The notes under the pieces: generated by a model | The model's database searches: none | What the model was told of the DNA's origin: nothing | The model's input: the letters and a program-made list of their open reading frames with translations, nothing else | Made by a program: the position numbers and the translations under genes | From: Streptococcus parasanguinis | GTDB lineage: Bacteria > Bacillota > Bacilli > Lactobacillales > Streptococcaceae | DNA: 64,000 bases | Assembly (NCBI RefSeq): GCF_016648855.1 | Contig: NZ_JACLQU010000002.1 | Span: 83,610 to 147,609 of the forward strand | Direction: 5' to 3' | In this document: positions 39,810-48,098 of the stretch, one piece after another | Numbering within the stretch: position 1 is the first letter of the stretch | Layout of the letters: each line of letters begins with the position of its first letter

Positions 39810-39876
39810 ATAACTTCACTCATTTCCATGGTATAATGGGAGGACTATTCATAGAGAAGATCAAAAGGAGACACGA

Positions 39877-40254
39877 GTGGATCAAAAACATCACTGCCAA
39901 GTCCTATGGGCGAAAAATAAATACCTGGTGCTGAGTCATTCCAGCAACATTTACAAGGAGATCCGGGAATACCTCAAGCAAGACCAGGTGAAGGTCAGCC
40001 ACGTCGAAGGCTTGATCCAGCAAGCACTGGCCTTGCCAGAAAATCGTGGTCAGGTCTCCAATGCCTTCCAGCATATCTGGGGCTATTTCAAAAAGCAGGC
40101 GACTCCTGAAGAAAAGGCCGACTTCATGTTGTTACTTGAAAAGTACCAGCATGGCCAAGCTAGCCAAGAGGATCTCATCAAGGGGATCCAAACGCTCCTA
40201 GAGCGCTACCCCAATCGCTACTTGCAAGACTCGACACTACTAGGAGGTCAATAG
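39877..40254 (+). CDS. YbgA-family protein (DUF1722)
   Basis: 125 residues from GTG 39877, with aaggagac upstream. The core LSHSSNIYKEIREYL, NAFQHIWGYFKKQATPEEK and PNRYLQDS matches DUF1722/YbgA, a family often linked to photolyase or other DNA-repair genes. The next gene starts directly after the stop and is a DNA-glycosylase-like protein, which supports a repair role. Confidence 0.85.
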   Translation: MDQKHHCQVLWAKNKYLVLSHSSNIYKEIREYLKQDQVKVSHVEGLIQQALALPENRGQVSNAFQHIWGYFKKQATPEEKADFMLLLEKYQHGQASQEDLIKGIQTLLERYPNRYLQDSTLLGGQ

Positions 40255-40620
40255 ATGAGACTGTGGCACCAAGACTTGATTAGCAAACTCCCTCGTCCCC
40301 AGCTCCTGGGCCAACACCGGGAATGCTGCGCCCTTCGAGGCAATGGCTGGGGCAAGAAGCACGCGACGGTCAACTATGTCTTTGACTACTCGCCTTATCG
40401 CCTCTATGCCTATCACCGCCTGATTATGGAGGAGATGACTGCTCGCGGCTACAAGGTCAGCCCAGAGTGGTGGGAGCCGACCTACCGAGGCAAGACCTGC
40501 CCAGCCTACTCAGAGCTGAAAGAGGAAGCCTTGAGCACCCCTATCTATCCCGAGCATCAGGACACTTACCTCCAAGAATGCTTGGATAACCTAGCAGAAA
40601 AAGGGATTCAACTAGACTAA
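40255..40620 (+). CDS. Pyrimidine-dimer DNA glycosylase-like protein (TIGR02328 type)
   Basis: 121 residues. MRLWHQDLISKLPRPQLLGQHREC and VNYVFDYSPYRLYAYH match the family related to T4 endonuclease V. The proposed chemistry is cleavage of the glycosyl bond at pyrimidine dimers; activity of the streptococcal members is not known to me. Higher GC than the MazG-helicase genes that follow. Confidence 0.8.
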   Translation: MRLWHQDLISKLPRPQLLGQHRECCALRGNGWGKKHATVNYVFDYSPYRLYAYHRLIMEEMTARGYKVSPEWWEPTYRGKTCPAYSELKEEALSTPIYPEHQDTYLQECLDNLAEKGIQLD

Positions 40621-40623
40621 GAA

Positions 40624-40652
40624 AAAACGGACCAGAATAGGTTCGTTTTTTT
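40624..40652 (+). terminator. Terminator after the glycosylase-like gene
   Basis: An imperfect stem AAACGGACC/GGTTCGTTT with AGAATA loop followed by a T-run. Confidence 0.65.
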
Positions 40653-40746
40653 GCGCCAAATCCCAACAAAATGCTTTGAAAGCGTTAATTTCTTTCCCAA
40701 ACATGCTATAATAATAGGAGATTATGTACAGGAAAAGGATAGACGG

Positions 40747-41085
40747 ATGAAAGAATTAATCGACTTAATTAATCAATTTAGAGATGAACGTGACTGGAGA
40801 AAGTTTCATAATGAAAAAGATTTAGCCATTTCGATTTCACTAGAAGCGAGCGAATTGTTGGAACTATTTCAGTGGAAACAATCAGAGGAAGTAGTTGAAA
40901 AGTCATTAAAAGAAATCAAAGAAGAACTTGCGGATGTTTTTATGTATTCTTTCATGTTAGCAGATAATTTGAATCTGGATGTAGAAGAAATTATAAAAGA
41001 GAAAATTGATATAAATGCAAAAAAATATCCTGTAGAATTAAGCAAGGGAAATAATAAAAAATATACGGACTTGGAGAAAAAATGA
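40747..41085 (+). CDS. MazG-like dNTP pyrophosphohydrolase (RS21-C6 type)
   Basis: 112 residues from ATG 40747 (aaaggatag upstream). The pattern FRDERDWRKFHNEKDLAIS, then SLEASELLELFQWK and EELADVFMYSFMLAD is that of the dCTPase/RS21-C6 group with the ExxE...ExxD metal site. It overlaps the helicase-nuclease gene by 4 bases and is AT-rich compared with the genes before it, which suggests that the two were acquired together. Confidence 0.88.
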   Translation: MKELIDLINQFRDERDWRKFHNEKDLAISISLEASELLELFQWKQSEEVVEKSLKEIKEELADVFMYSFMLADNLNLDVEEIIKEKIDINAKKYPVELSKGNNKKYTDLEKK

Positions 41086-42812
41086 GCAACATTCAATCAC
41101 CCGTAGTTATAGAAATCGATTATTCAAATCGAACATTTGATCAATTAAAAGAAACGATTGCTCCGAAACATTCTAAGCTTATCTTTGATTATCCAACTGT
41201 ATACATCGTAAACGATGAGAATAAAAACAAGTATAGTGTTTATGTCGGAGAAACAACAGATATCATTCGTAGAACAAATCAGCATTTGTCAGATGATATA
41301 AAGAAGGATAGAGAAGACTGGCGACAATTTGAACAATCTAAAACCTCTAAAATGTTTGTTATTGGGCATAACCATTTCAATAAATCTTTGACCTTGGATA
41401 TTGAGAATAGGTTAATGCTCTACCTATCAAGTGTTGACCAAGTTGAAAGGGTTCAGAATAGGAGAGGAAATCCTCAAAACCAATATTACACTTCTGAGGA
41501 GTTAGACGAGATTTTCTCAAAGATATGGAGAACCCTAAATAGGAAAAATCATTATTTATTCCCAGCAGAAAGTTTTATTCGAAATTCAGCGATATTTAAA
41601 TCTTCTCCATTTCACAAGTTAACAGATGAACAAGTGAAGGCCAAAAATGAAATATTGCTCAAAATTACATCTGTCATTAGTAAAAATGAAACAGGAGTTC
41701 TAATTTTAGTAAAGGGTGATGCTGGTGCAGGGAAAACAGTTTTGATGAGTTCCCTCATCGATGATTTGTTGAATTCTGAAGATACTCAGATGATTCGCGA
41801 GAACAATGATATCAATTTGGTTGTGAATCATGATGATCAACTCAGTGTTTACCAAGAAATTGAGAAAAAATTGGAATGGAAGAGTGGATCAAATATTAAT
41901 GTTGTGATGAAACCAACTCAATTTTTAAATGCTCTGAAAAAAGAAAAAACTGATGCTGGAATTGTAGTGGTTGATGAAGGTCACTTGTTATTGACTGCAA
42001 AAAATCAAGCCTATTTAGGCGGGAATCATTTAAATGATTTACTCGCTAAATCTAAAGTGGTCGTGTTAGTTTATGATGAAAATCAGATCATGAATAAATC
42101 CCAAATATGGACAGATGATGCTTTCTTGAAATTGGAACATGAAGCCAATTTAAAAGGAAATCTCATTATGCTACATAACCAAATGCGTATCCATGCAACT
42201 AAAGAAACAGTTGAGTGGATAAGAAACCTGATTGATGCTGGAGTTGTAAATGAGGTTCCAATTGATAATGATTATGATATTAGAGTTTTTGATTCTCCTG
42301 AGGAACTTCAAAGTGCAATCATGGAAAAAAATGATAATCAGAGTTTAGGGATTTCACGCTTAACAGCAACCTATGATTGGGAATACAGTAGTCAATCAAA
42401 ACCAAAGGATTCTGACTATTGGTGTGTCCGTATCGGAGACTGGTCTTGTCCGTGGAACAGACAACTTGCAAAAGAAAAAGAATCTAAACATTTATCCTGG
42501 ATAGAGCAGTCTCAAACGATTCATGAAATTGGCTCAACGTTTACCGTTCAGGGATTTGATCTAAATTATGTGGGAGTTATCATTGGCCCATCTGTCAAAT
42601 ATAGAGACGGGAAAATTATTTTTGATATAAGTGAAAGCAAAAATAAAAGTGCTGTTCAAAACAGAAAACTTGAATCAGGTGAAATGATTAATTACGGAGA
42701 AACATTATTGCGAAATGAGTTAAATGTTCTGCTCACCCGTGGAGTTAACGGGCTATATGTCTATGCGGTTGATGAAGAACTTCAACAAGCATTAAAAAAG
42801 GCGACAAGATAA
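41082..42812 (+). CDS. GIY-YIG nuclease fused to DUF2075 (Schlafen group 3-like) helicase
   Basis: 576 residues. N-terminal GIY-YIG domain (about 38-115): TVYIV and YSVYVGETTDIIRR, with a Glu at 108 in DIENRLMLYL. C-terminal P-loop domain: Walker A GDAGAGKT (212-219), Walker B VVVDEGH (295-301), LHNQMR and a late ELNVLLTRG motif as in superfamily I helicases and DUF2075. The probable role is DNA or RNA processing in phage defence, inferred from domains and from the paired MazG. No transport or repair partner is nearby except the Rpn nuclease. Confidence 0.88.
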   Translation: MSNIQSPVVIEIDYSNRTFDQLKETIAPKHSKLIFDYPTVYIVNDENKNKYSVYVGETTDIIRRTNQHLSDDIKKDREDWRQFEQSKTSKMFVIGHNHFNKSLTLDIENRLMLYLSSVDQVERVQNRRGNPQNQYYTSEELDEIFSKIWRTLNRKNHYLFPAESFIRNSAIFKSSPFHKLTDEQVKAKNEILLKITSVISKNETGVLILVKGDAGAGKTVLMSSLIDDLLNSEDTQMIRENNDINLVVNHDDQLSVYQEIEKKLEWKSGSNINVVMKPTQFLNALKKEKTDAGIVVVDEGHLLLTAKNQAYLGGNHLNDLLAKSKVVVLVYDENQIMNKSQIWTDDAFLKLEHEANLKGNLIMLHNQMRIHATKETVEWIRNLIDAGVVNEVPIDNDYDIRVFDSPEELQSAIMEKNDNQSLGISRLTATYDWEYSSQSKPKDSDYWCVRIGDWSCPWNRQLAKEKESKHLSWIEQSQTIHEIGSTFTVQGFDLNYVGVIIGPSVKYRDGKIIFDISESKNKSAVQNRKLESGEMINYGETLLRNELNVLLTRGVNGLYVYAVDEELQQALKKATR

Positions 42813-42894
42813 GATGCTTCCTATTTCCCAAATTTTTTTCGAATGATAGAAGTAGAGGGAACTTCCCTCTATTTTTTATCGAAAAGGAGCAGGG

Positions 42895-43770
42895 ATGCAG
42901 AAAAGACATGCGCATGTATCGCCGACCTTGGACATCATGGCCAAGAAGATCTTTAGTTTGCCGGAGGTGACGGCAGCATTTATTCGGGACATTTTGGAGC
43001 TGGATGTGGCGGACGCTCAGATTGTGGAAGGAAGTCAGCCCCACAGCATGGCCTATGAGGAAGATGACTTGTTCTCCACTGCTGTGGATGTGAGAGCCAA
43101 GCTCCATGACGGGACCGAGGTGATCATCGAGATCCAGATTCGCAAGCAGCAATATTTCTTGAATCGGTTCCATTACTATTTGGCCAATCAGCTGGTGGAG
43201 AATGTGCAAAAACTGCGCCAGCAAGGCCAGACACATAAGATGTACGAGCAGATGGAGCCCGTCTATGGGATTGCGATTTTGGAGAAGTCGCTCTTACTGG
43301 ACGAAGAGGCAGCCATCAATAAATACTGGCTGACCAATAGCCGCTCCGGCAAGCAACTCAAGGCCTATTATAAAAATGGCAAGCACCAAAATCTTCTGCA
43401 GGTTGCCTTTTTAGAGCTAGACAAGTATAATAAAGATGAGAACCTGACTGATGCAGGCAGACAGTGGCTGGAATTTTTTGGGAATCTTCCCTTCACAAAA
43501 GCTCCCAGTCAAGCTGTCGCCCACGCAGATTCATTACTGGATTCATCTAGCTGGACCAAGGAGGAGAAGACCATGATAGACGAGCGGATTCGTATTCAAG
43601 AAAATTATGATATGACCCTGGAGACGGCGATTGACGAAGCGCGAGAAGAAGGTCTCGAACAAGGTCGTAAACAGTTGGTATGTGAGATGATCTCACGAGG
43701 AATGACACCTGATCTGATATCAGAGATGACAGGTTTGTCGCTTGAAGAGATTGAGACTCTTCTTTCCTGA
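42895..43770 (+). CDS. Rpn-family PD-(D/E)XK nuclease / transposase-like protein A
   Basis: 291 residues. The core STAVDVRAKLHDGTEVIIEIQ contains the Asp and the Glu-x-Gln of the PD-(D/E)XK site. It has YFLNRFHYYLANQLVENV and a C-terminal small helix repeat. Rpn proteins cleave DNA and promote RecA-independent recombination; many accompany defence islands. A paralogue lies at 45196-46254. Confidence 0.88.
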   Translation: MQKRHAHVSPTLDIMAKKIFSLPEVTAAFIRDILELDVADAQIVEGSQPHSMAYEEDDLFSTAVDVRAKLHDGTEVIIEIQIRKQQYFLNRFHYYLANQLVENVQKLRQQGQTHKMYEQMEPVYGIAILEKSLLLDEEAAINKYWLTNSRSGKQLKAYYKNGKHQNLLQVAFLELDKYNKDENLTDAGRQWLEFFGNLPFTKAPSQAVAHADSLLDSSSWTKEEKTMIDERIRIQENYDMTLETAIDEAREEGLEQGRKQLVCEMISRGMTPDLISEMTGLSLEEIETLLS

Positions 43771-43776
43771 GTCGTT

Positions 43777-43803
43777 AAAAGAGGCAGTGCCTCTTTCTTT
43801 TTT
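43777..43803 (+). terminator. Terminator of the Rpn A gene
   Basis: AAAGAGGCA/TGCCTCTTT stem followed by a T-run. Confidence 0.7.
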
Positions 43804-43922
43804 GAAAAAACTTGAAAATTTTCCTATTTTTTCAATCCGCCTTTCTAGAATTGTGGTAGAATAGAGTCAACAAAGAGCTATCCTCACCAACAGTGTGATC
43901 GATACTAGAAAAGAGGATTCTG

Positions 43923-44846
43923 ATGACAAGAAAAATTGGTATTATTGGTTTGGGGCATGTGGGTGCGACCTTGGCCCACAGCATGATTTTGAAACACACC
44001 TGTGATCACTTGGTCTTGATTGATACCAATGAGAAAAAGGTCAAGGCAGATGCCTTGGATTTCTGTGATACAGTTGCCAATACCGGGTATCCGGTTCATA
44101 TCACGGTCAATGACTACGCAGCTTTAAAAGATGCGGATGTCGTGGTGTCGACTCTTGGAAATATCGAGTTGCAGGCTAATAACACTGATGACCGTTTTGC
44201 GGAGCTTCCCTTTACCAGCAAGCAAGTGGTGCAAGTGGCGCGTGATTTGAAGGCTTCTGGTTTTAGCGGGGTCTTATTGGTAGTGACCAATCCGGTCGAT
44301 GCCGTCACTCAACTCTATCAACAATATACTGGCCTTCCAAAAGAGCAGGTGATTGGGACAGGGACTTTACTGGATACAGCTCGGATGAAGCGTGCAGTCG
44401 CTGATCGTTTGCAGGTTTCACCTGCTAGTGTATCAGGCTACAACCTCGGTGAGCATGGGAATTCTCAATTTGTCGCTTGGAGTCAGGTCCGTGTTAAGGG
44501 ACATGCTATTACCGATCTCTTCTCTCAAGAAGAGCTTGACACCATCAACTACGAGTCCTTGCGCGGTGGCCACACGGTTTTCTTTGGCAAATTCTATACC
44601 AATTTTGGGATTGTAGCAGCAGCCCAACGTTTGGCAGAAGCTGTGATCAATGATAGCCACGAGGAAATGCCTGTGTCTAACTATCGTCCAGAATATGGAA
44701 CCTATCTTGGCTACCCAGCAATTGTAGGTCGAAAAGGAATTCTTGAACGATTGGACTTGCATTTGACAGAAGAAGAAAAAGAAAAATTGCTCCATTCAGC
44801 CGAAACCATTAAGGAAAATACGCGAAAAGGGTTGGAGCATGCATAA
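43923..44846 (+). CDS. L-2-hydroxyisocaproate dehydrogenase-like (LDH/MDH family)
   Basis: 307 residues. Rossmann loop GIIGLGHVGATLAHS, VVTNPVD, GTGTLLDTARMKRA and GEHGNSQ with the catalytic His. The active-site loop around residue 80-90 (NIELQANNTDDRFAE) is longer and different from lactate dehydrogenase, as in L-HicDH. It reduces branched 2-oxo acids with NADH. It sits between the two Rpn paralogues. Confidence 0.88.
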   Translation: MTRKIGIIGLGHVGATLAHSMILKHTCDHLVLIDTNEKKVKADALDFCDTVANTGYPVHITVNDYAALKDADVVVSTLGNIELQANNTDDRFAELPFTSKQVVQVARDLKASGFSGVLLVVTNPVDAVTQLYQQYTGLPKEQVIGTGTLLDTARMKRAVADRLQVSPASVSGYNLGEHGNSQFVAWSQVRVKGHAITDLFSQEELDTINYESLRGGHTVFFGKFYTNFGIVAAAQRLAEAVINDSHEEMPVSNYRPEYGTYLGYPAIVGRKGILERLDLHLTEEEKEKLLHSAETIKENTRKGLEHA

Positions 44847-44849
44847 AAG

Positions 44850-45131
44850 TGAGGGGCTGGGCAAAAACTGTCCACCCTTCGATGTATAATAGGCATAAAA
44901 GTATGACGCAGTGGTTGATTGCTCAAAGCACTGCTTTGAGGTGGTAGATAGGACTTGCGAAGCAAGTTTCCTGAGTCTTTGTTCGCTTTTTAAGCTCCAA
45001 AGATAACCTAATGAGGGAAACAAAGTTTCCTTTATCCACAACCTTCAACAGTCTCCGAGACTGTTGAAGCTATGCGGGGGTGGGAAAACGAACTCTTTTT
45101 AACTAGTCAGAGTTCTTTCCCACTCCCTTTT
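44850..45131. repeat. Composite BOX-like hairpin repeat
   Basis: About 280 bases. Starts GGGCTGGGCAAAAACTGTCC-like, ends with GTGGGAAA...TTTCCCAC around AACTCT/AGAGTT, so its outline is the same as family A. Bases 44905-45003 (GCTCAAAGCA/TGCTTTGAG and ACTTGC/GCAAGT hairpins) are nearly identical to 61471-61570 and resemble the boxC/boxB part of pneumococcal BOX elements. Further inside it has CAACAGTCTC/GAGACTGTTG. Confidence 0.8.
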
Positions 45132-45195
45132 TTCTGCAATTTTTTCGAATGGTATAAGTGAGGGGATTCCCTACACGAAATCATTGGAGGTTGCT

Positions 45196-46254
45196 ATGAA
45201 AAAACGACACGAGTATGTATCGCCCACCTTGGATTTAATGGCAAAAAAGATTTTTAGTCTACCGGATGTGACAGCCAAATTCATCCGCGAAGTATTGGAT
45301 CTGCCAGTAGAGTCCGTTGAGATTTTAGAAGGAGACCAGATCCATGAGCAGGGGTTTTTAGGAGATCTTCCTTTTGAAACATCCGTTGATGTGAGAGCAA
45401 GACTAGATAGTGGGCTTGAAGTCATCATTGAGATTCAAGTTTTGAAGCAAAAGTATTTCTTGAATCGTTTTCACTATTATTTAGCCAATCAACTGGTAGA
45501 AAATGTCCAACGCAAGCGAAAGAAAGGGGCAACCCATTCTATGTACCAGGAGCTGGAGCCGGTCTATGGGATCGCTATCCTGGAGCGAAGTATTTTTCCT
45601 CATTTAGATTCACCTGTCAATGTCTATGAAATGCGCCATACAGTAGATGGGACACCTCTTTATAGCTCTCGAAAGGATGGAGTAGCTCATAATATGTTAA
45701 AGGTTGCCTTTTTAGAGTTGGATAAGTATAATGAAAGTAGAGATACGGAGTTGAATGCTCACTGGAGACAATGGCTTGAATTTTTTGGCAATCGCCCATT
45801 CAGTCATCAACCAGACCAAGTGATCGAGCAGGCAGAATCACTCCTGATCCCATCAAATTGGACAAGGGAGGAAAAAGAAATGATTGATGAACGGATTCGT
45901 ATCAGAGAAAATTGGGAAATGAGCATGGATACCTTTCGGAAAGAACAACTGGAAGCCGGTTTTCAGAAAGGGTTGAAAAAAGGTCTTGAACAGGGACTCG
46001 AACAAGGTCTTGAACAAGGTCTTGAACAGGGACTCGAACAAGGTCTTGAACAAGGACTCGAGCGTGGTCTCGAACAGGGATTGGAACAAGGCAGACAAGA
46101 AGGCATGGAGTTGGGAGTTCAAGCTGGTCAGCAGTCTCTGATTCAAAAACTATCTTTGAAGGGGATGAGTATCGAGATGATTGCTGAAATGACAGATTTA
46201 TCCTGCGAATCCATCAAAAAAATGTTGGCTACGGATTCGTCTAACGAGGAGTAG
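45196..46254 (+). CDS. Rpn-family PD-(D/E)XK nuclease / transposase-like protein B with EQGL repeats
   Basis: 352 residues from ATG 45196 (ttggaggttgct). It is the paralogue of the protein at 42895 (KKRHEYVSPTLDLMAKKIFSLPDVT; catalytic core SVDVRARLDSGLEVIIEIQ). After residue 255 it has at least ten copies of the tetrapeptide GLEQ (DNA 45967-46090), coded by an imperfect 12- or 24-base tandem repeat, so its length may vary between strains. Confidence 0.88.
   Translation: MKKRHEYVSPTLDLMAKKIFSLPDVTAKFIREVLDLPVESVEILEGDQIHEQGFLGDLPFETSVDVRARLDSGLEVIIEIQVLKQKYFLNRFHYYLANQLVENVQRKRKKGATHSMYQELEPVYGIAILERSIFPHLDSPVNVYEMRHTVDGTPLYSSRKDGVAHNMLKVAFLELDKYNESRDTELNAHWRQWLEFFGNRPFSHQPDQVIEQAESLLIPSNWTREEKEMIDERIRIRENWEMSMDTFRKEQLEAGFQKGLKKGLEQGLEQGLEQGLEQGLEQGLEQGLERGLEQGLEQGRQEGMELGVQAGQQSLIQKLSLKGMSIEMIAEMTDLSCESIKKMLATDSSNEE
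45967..46090 (+). repeat. Tandem repeat coding for GLEQ in Rpn B
   Basis: GGTCTTGAACAA and GGACTCGAACAA units alternate about ten times. Slippage by 12 or 24 bases would keep the frame. Confidence 0.85.
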
Positions 46255-46391
46255 TAGCGAGAACAGAATTTTGGGATTGAGAATTGACTTGCTGAGAAAA
46301 AAGTAGTTCTAAAATGGATTGTAAAGATCGTCAGGAGTTCGTTATTTTTGGATCTTGATCCTCTACAGATTTATACGGTTATGATTTATTG

Positions 46392-46422
46392 AAGGTTGGA
46401 AACTTTTATCCAACCTTTTTTT
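46392..46422 (+). terminator. Terminator of the Rpn B gene
   Basis: AAGGTTGGA/TCCAACCTT followed by seven T. The stretch 46255-46391 holds no gene. Confidence 0.75.
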
Positions 46423-46486
46423 CTCACTCCTCTTGCCCCTCACCTAGTGAACTGGAATAGAAGTTTAAAAATACGAGTTGTAATCC

Positions 46487-46514
46487 TTGACATTACATTG
46501 TGATCCTGTATAAT
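46487..46514 (+). promoter_or_regulatory. Promoter of the FMN reductase gene
   Basis: TTGACA (46487-46492) and TATAAT (46509-46514) with upstream TG, spacer 16. A TTGTAA-N9-TTACAA inverted repeat (46520-46540) lies just after it. Confidence 0.75.
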
Positions 46515-46519
46515 AGCTA

Positions 46520-46540
46520 TTGTAATAAATAATCTTACAA
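46520..46540. promoter_or_regulatory. Inverted repeat operator downstream of the FMN reductase promoter
   Basis: TTGTAA (46520-46525) and TTACAA (46535-46540) separated by 9 bases, at the expected transcription start. Confidence 0.5.
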
Positions 46541-46558
46541 CAGAAAGAGGAAACAACT

Positions 46559-47098
46559 ATGAAAAACATTTTATTTATTGTCGGATCCCTTCGTCAAGGA
46601 TCTTTTAACCACCAAATGGCTAAGAAAGCAGAAAGTCTTCTTGAAGGAAAAGCAACTGTGACTTACTTGGACTACAAGGACATCCCAATGATGAACCAAG
46701 ATTTGGAAACACCAACCCTGCCATCTGTGCAAGCAGCGCGTGATGCGGTTCTTGCTGCGGATGCCATCTGGATCTTCTCGCCAGTCTATAACTTTGCGAT
46801 TCCAGGCGTAGTGAAAAACCTGATCGACTGGCTTAGCCGTGCCCTTGACCTGTCAGAAACGCGTGGTCCATCTGCCCTTCAAGACAAGATCGTAACGGTT
46901 TCTTCAGTAGCCAATGCCGGACACGAACCAATGTTTGCGGCTTACCAAGCGCTCTTGCCTTTCGTTCGGACTCAAGTGGTTAGAGAGTTTACTGGAACAA
47001 CCGTTAACCCAGAAGCTTGGGAAACAGGTGAATTGGTCTTGACAGATGAAGCGGTCGCAGGGCTGGAAAAACAAGCACAAGCATTATTAGAAGCATAA
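46559..47098 (+). CDS. NAD(P)H-dependent FMN reductase
   Basis: 179 residues, flavodoxin-like fold. N-terminal [13 protein letters not shown] binds the FMN phosphate; [21 protein letters not shown] and VSSVANAGH complete the pattern of ChrR/YieF-type quinone or azo reductases. It may protect against redox stress. It has its own strong promoter. Confidence 0.9.
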   Translation: MKNILFIVGSLRQGSFNHQMAKKAESLLEGKATVTYLDYKDIPMMNQDLETPTLPSVQAARDAVLAADAIWIFSPVYNFAIPGVVKNLIDWLSRALDLSETRGPSALQDKIVTVSSVANAGHEPMFAAYQALLPFVRTQVVREFTGTTVNPEAWETGELVLTDEAVAGLEKQAQALLEA

Positions 47099-47100
47099 GA

Positions 47101-47129
47101 AAAGCTGAGACAGAAGTCTCAGCTTTTTA
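47101..47129. terminator. Bidirectional terminator
   Basis: A 12-bp perfect stem AAAAGCTGAGAC/GTCTCAGCTTTT between the convergent FMN reductase and VIT genes. Confidence 0.8.
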
Positions 47130-47822
47130 GATACTAAAGAGTTGTCCGAAGAAGTATGTCACACCCATGGTGAGAAGGCCAATGATGAGATTGCGAAGCA
47201 TGGCTTGCTTGGTTGGTGCTTTTCCCAGTTTCGCACTGGTATAGCCAGTGAAGATCAAGGATAGTCCAACAACGAAGACCGTCACCGGAATGCGATAGGC
47301 AGCTGGAAAGAGGATGATAGAGAGCATTGGAGGAAGGGAACCAACCGAAAAAGCAAGGAAGCTAGATGCAGCAGCATGCCAAGGATTGGTAAACTCCTCG
47401 TATTCGATACCATATTTCTCTTCGACCAGGGCTTTGAGGGGATGTTTCAGAAAGGCCCGCTCTGTCAAAATCTTTGCGGAAGTTTCGCATTCTCCATTTT
47501 GAAGATAAGCATTGTAGAGAGAGTCTCTTGCTAACTTTGGATCACGATCCAACAAGGCTTGTTCGCGGTTCACAGCAGCTTCTTCCGTGTCTTTTTGTGT
47601 GGAAACAGAGACATACTCACCGCCCGCCATCGAAAAGGCACCTGCCAGAATCGCCGATAAGCCAGATAGGAAAATGATCCAGATGTTTGGTGTAGCACTG
47701 GCTACCCCAATCACCACCCCAGCAATAGAAATAATCCCATCATTGGCCCCGAGAACAGCGGCTCTCAAGATATTCAATCGATCGCTAAATGATTCATCTA
47801 CTCCATGTTTCATTTCAGTCAT
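47127..47822 (-). CDS. VIT1/CCC1-family Fe/Mn transporter
   Basis: 231 residues with about five transmembrane segments. Helix 1 GANDGIISIAGVVIGVA and helix 2 AGAFSMAGGEYVSVSTQKDTEE are typical, with the metal-binding Met and Glu residues of the VIT family; a cytosolic Glu-rich stretch lies between helix 2 and 3. It exports or stores Fe(II)/Mn(II). A PerR/Fur-type box overlaps its promoter. Confidence 0.92.
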   Translation of the reverse strand: MTEMKHGVDESFSDRLNILRAAVLGANDGIISIAGVVIGVASATPNIWIIFLSGLSAILAGAFSMAGGEYVSVSTQKDTEEAAVNREQALLDRDPKLARDSLYNAYLQNGECETSAKILTERAFLKHPLKALVEEKYGIEYEEFTNPWHAAASSFLAFSVGSLPPMLSIILFPAAYRIPVTVFVVGLSLIFTGYTSAKLGKAPTKQAMLRNLIIGLLTMGVTYFFGQLFSI

Positions 47823-47843
47823 ACAATGTATCCTTTATCTTAT

Positions 47844-47858
47844 TTAGAATGATTATAA
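47844..47858. promoter_or_regulatory. PerR/Fur-type box over the VIT promoter
   Basis: TTAGAATGATTATAA matches NTANAANNATTNTAN at every fixed position. It overlaps the minus-strand -10 (TATAAT, 47852-47857); a weak -35 (TTGCTT, 47875-47880) is 17 bases away. This suggests that the transporter is induced by peroxide or metal. Confidence 0.65.
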
Positions 47859-47960
47859 ATAAAATACAAAAAGAAAGCAAGGATTTTAACTCAAATGATA
47901 AAAGTTCGACAATTTAATGAAATTTAAGTTATAATCTTTGGCATTGCAAGCAAAAAAGAA

Positions 47961-47983
47961 AGAATAGGGCATACGCCTATTCT
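47961..47983. terminator. Hairpin with T-run of unclear owner
   Basis: AGAATAGG/CCTATTCT with a T-run on the minus strand. Together with the hairpin at 48065 it lies after the MFS gene. The bases between (47996-48060) read in one frame as a short C-terminus-like peptide, but without any start. The rest of 47859-48064 has no gene. Confidence 0.5.
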
Positions 47984-48064
47984 AGCAAGGTTTATTTAGC
48001 GGAAGTGACTTTACCTTTGAGGATACTGATGGCATTGTCACACGGGTCAGAAAAGGATAACAAA

Positions 48065-48085
48065 AAAACAGCAAATTGCTGTTTT
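48065..48085 (-). terminator. Terminator of the MFS gene
   Basis: AAAACAGCAA/TTGCTGTTTT perfect stem followed by T on the minus strand, just after the stop. Confidence 0.75.
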
Positions 48086-48098
48086 CTGATGAGAAAAA

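Noticed and set aside
44850..45131. Small protein gene in the composite repeat
   Set aside because: Only short frames with low-quality starts; the region is explained by hairpins.
45853..46146. Minus-strand frame opposite the GLEQ repeat
   Set aside because: It is only the complement of a repetitive coding tract.
47996..48060. Possible gene remnant on the minus strand (reads DPCDNAISILKGKVTSAK before a stop)
   Set aside because: No start or upstream part can be found; it lies between two terminator hairpins and may be chance.
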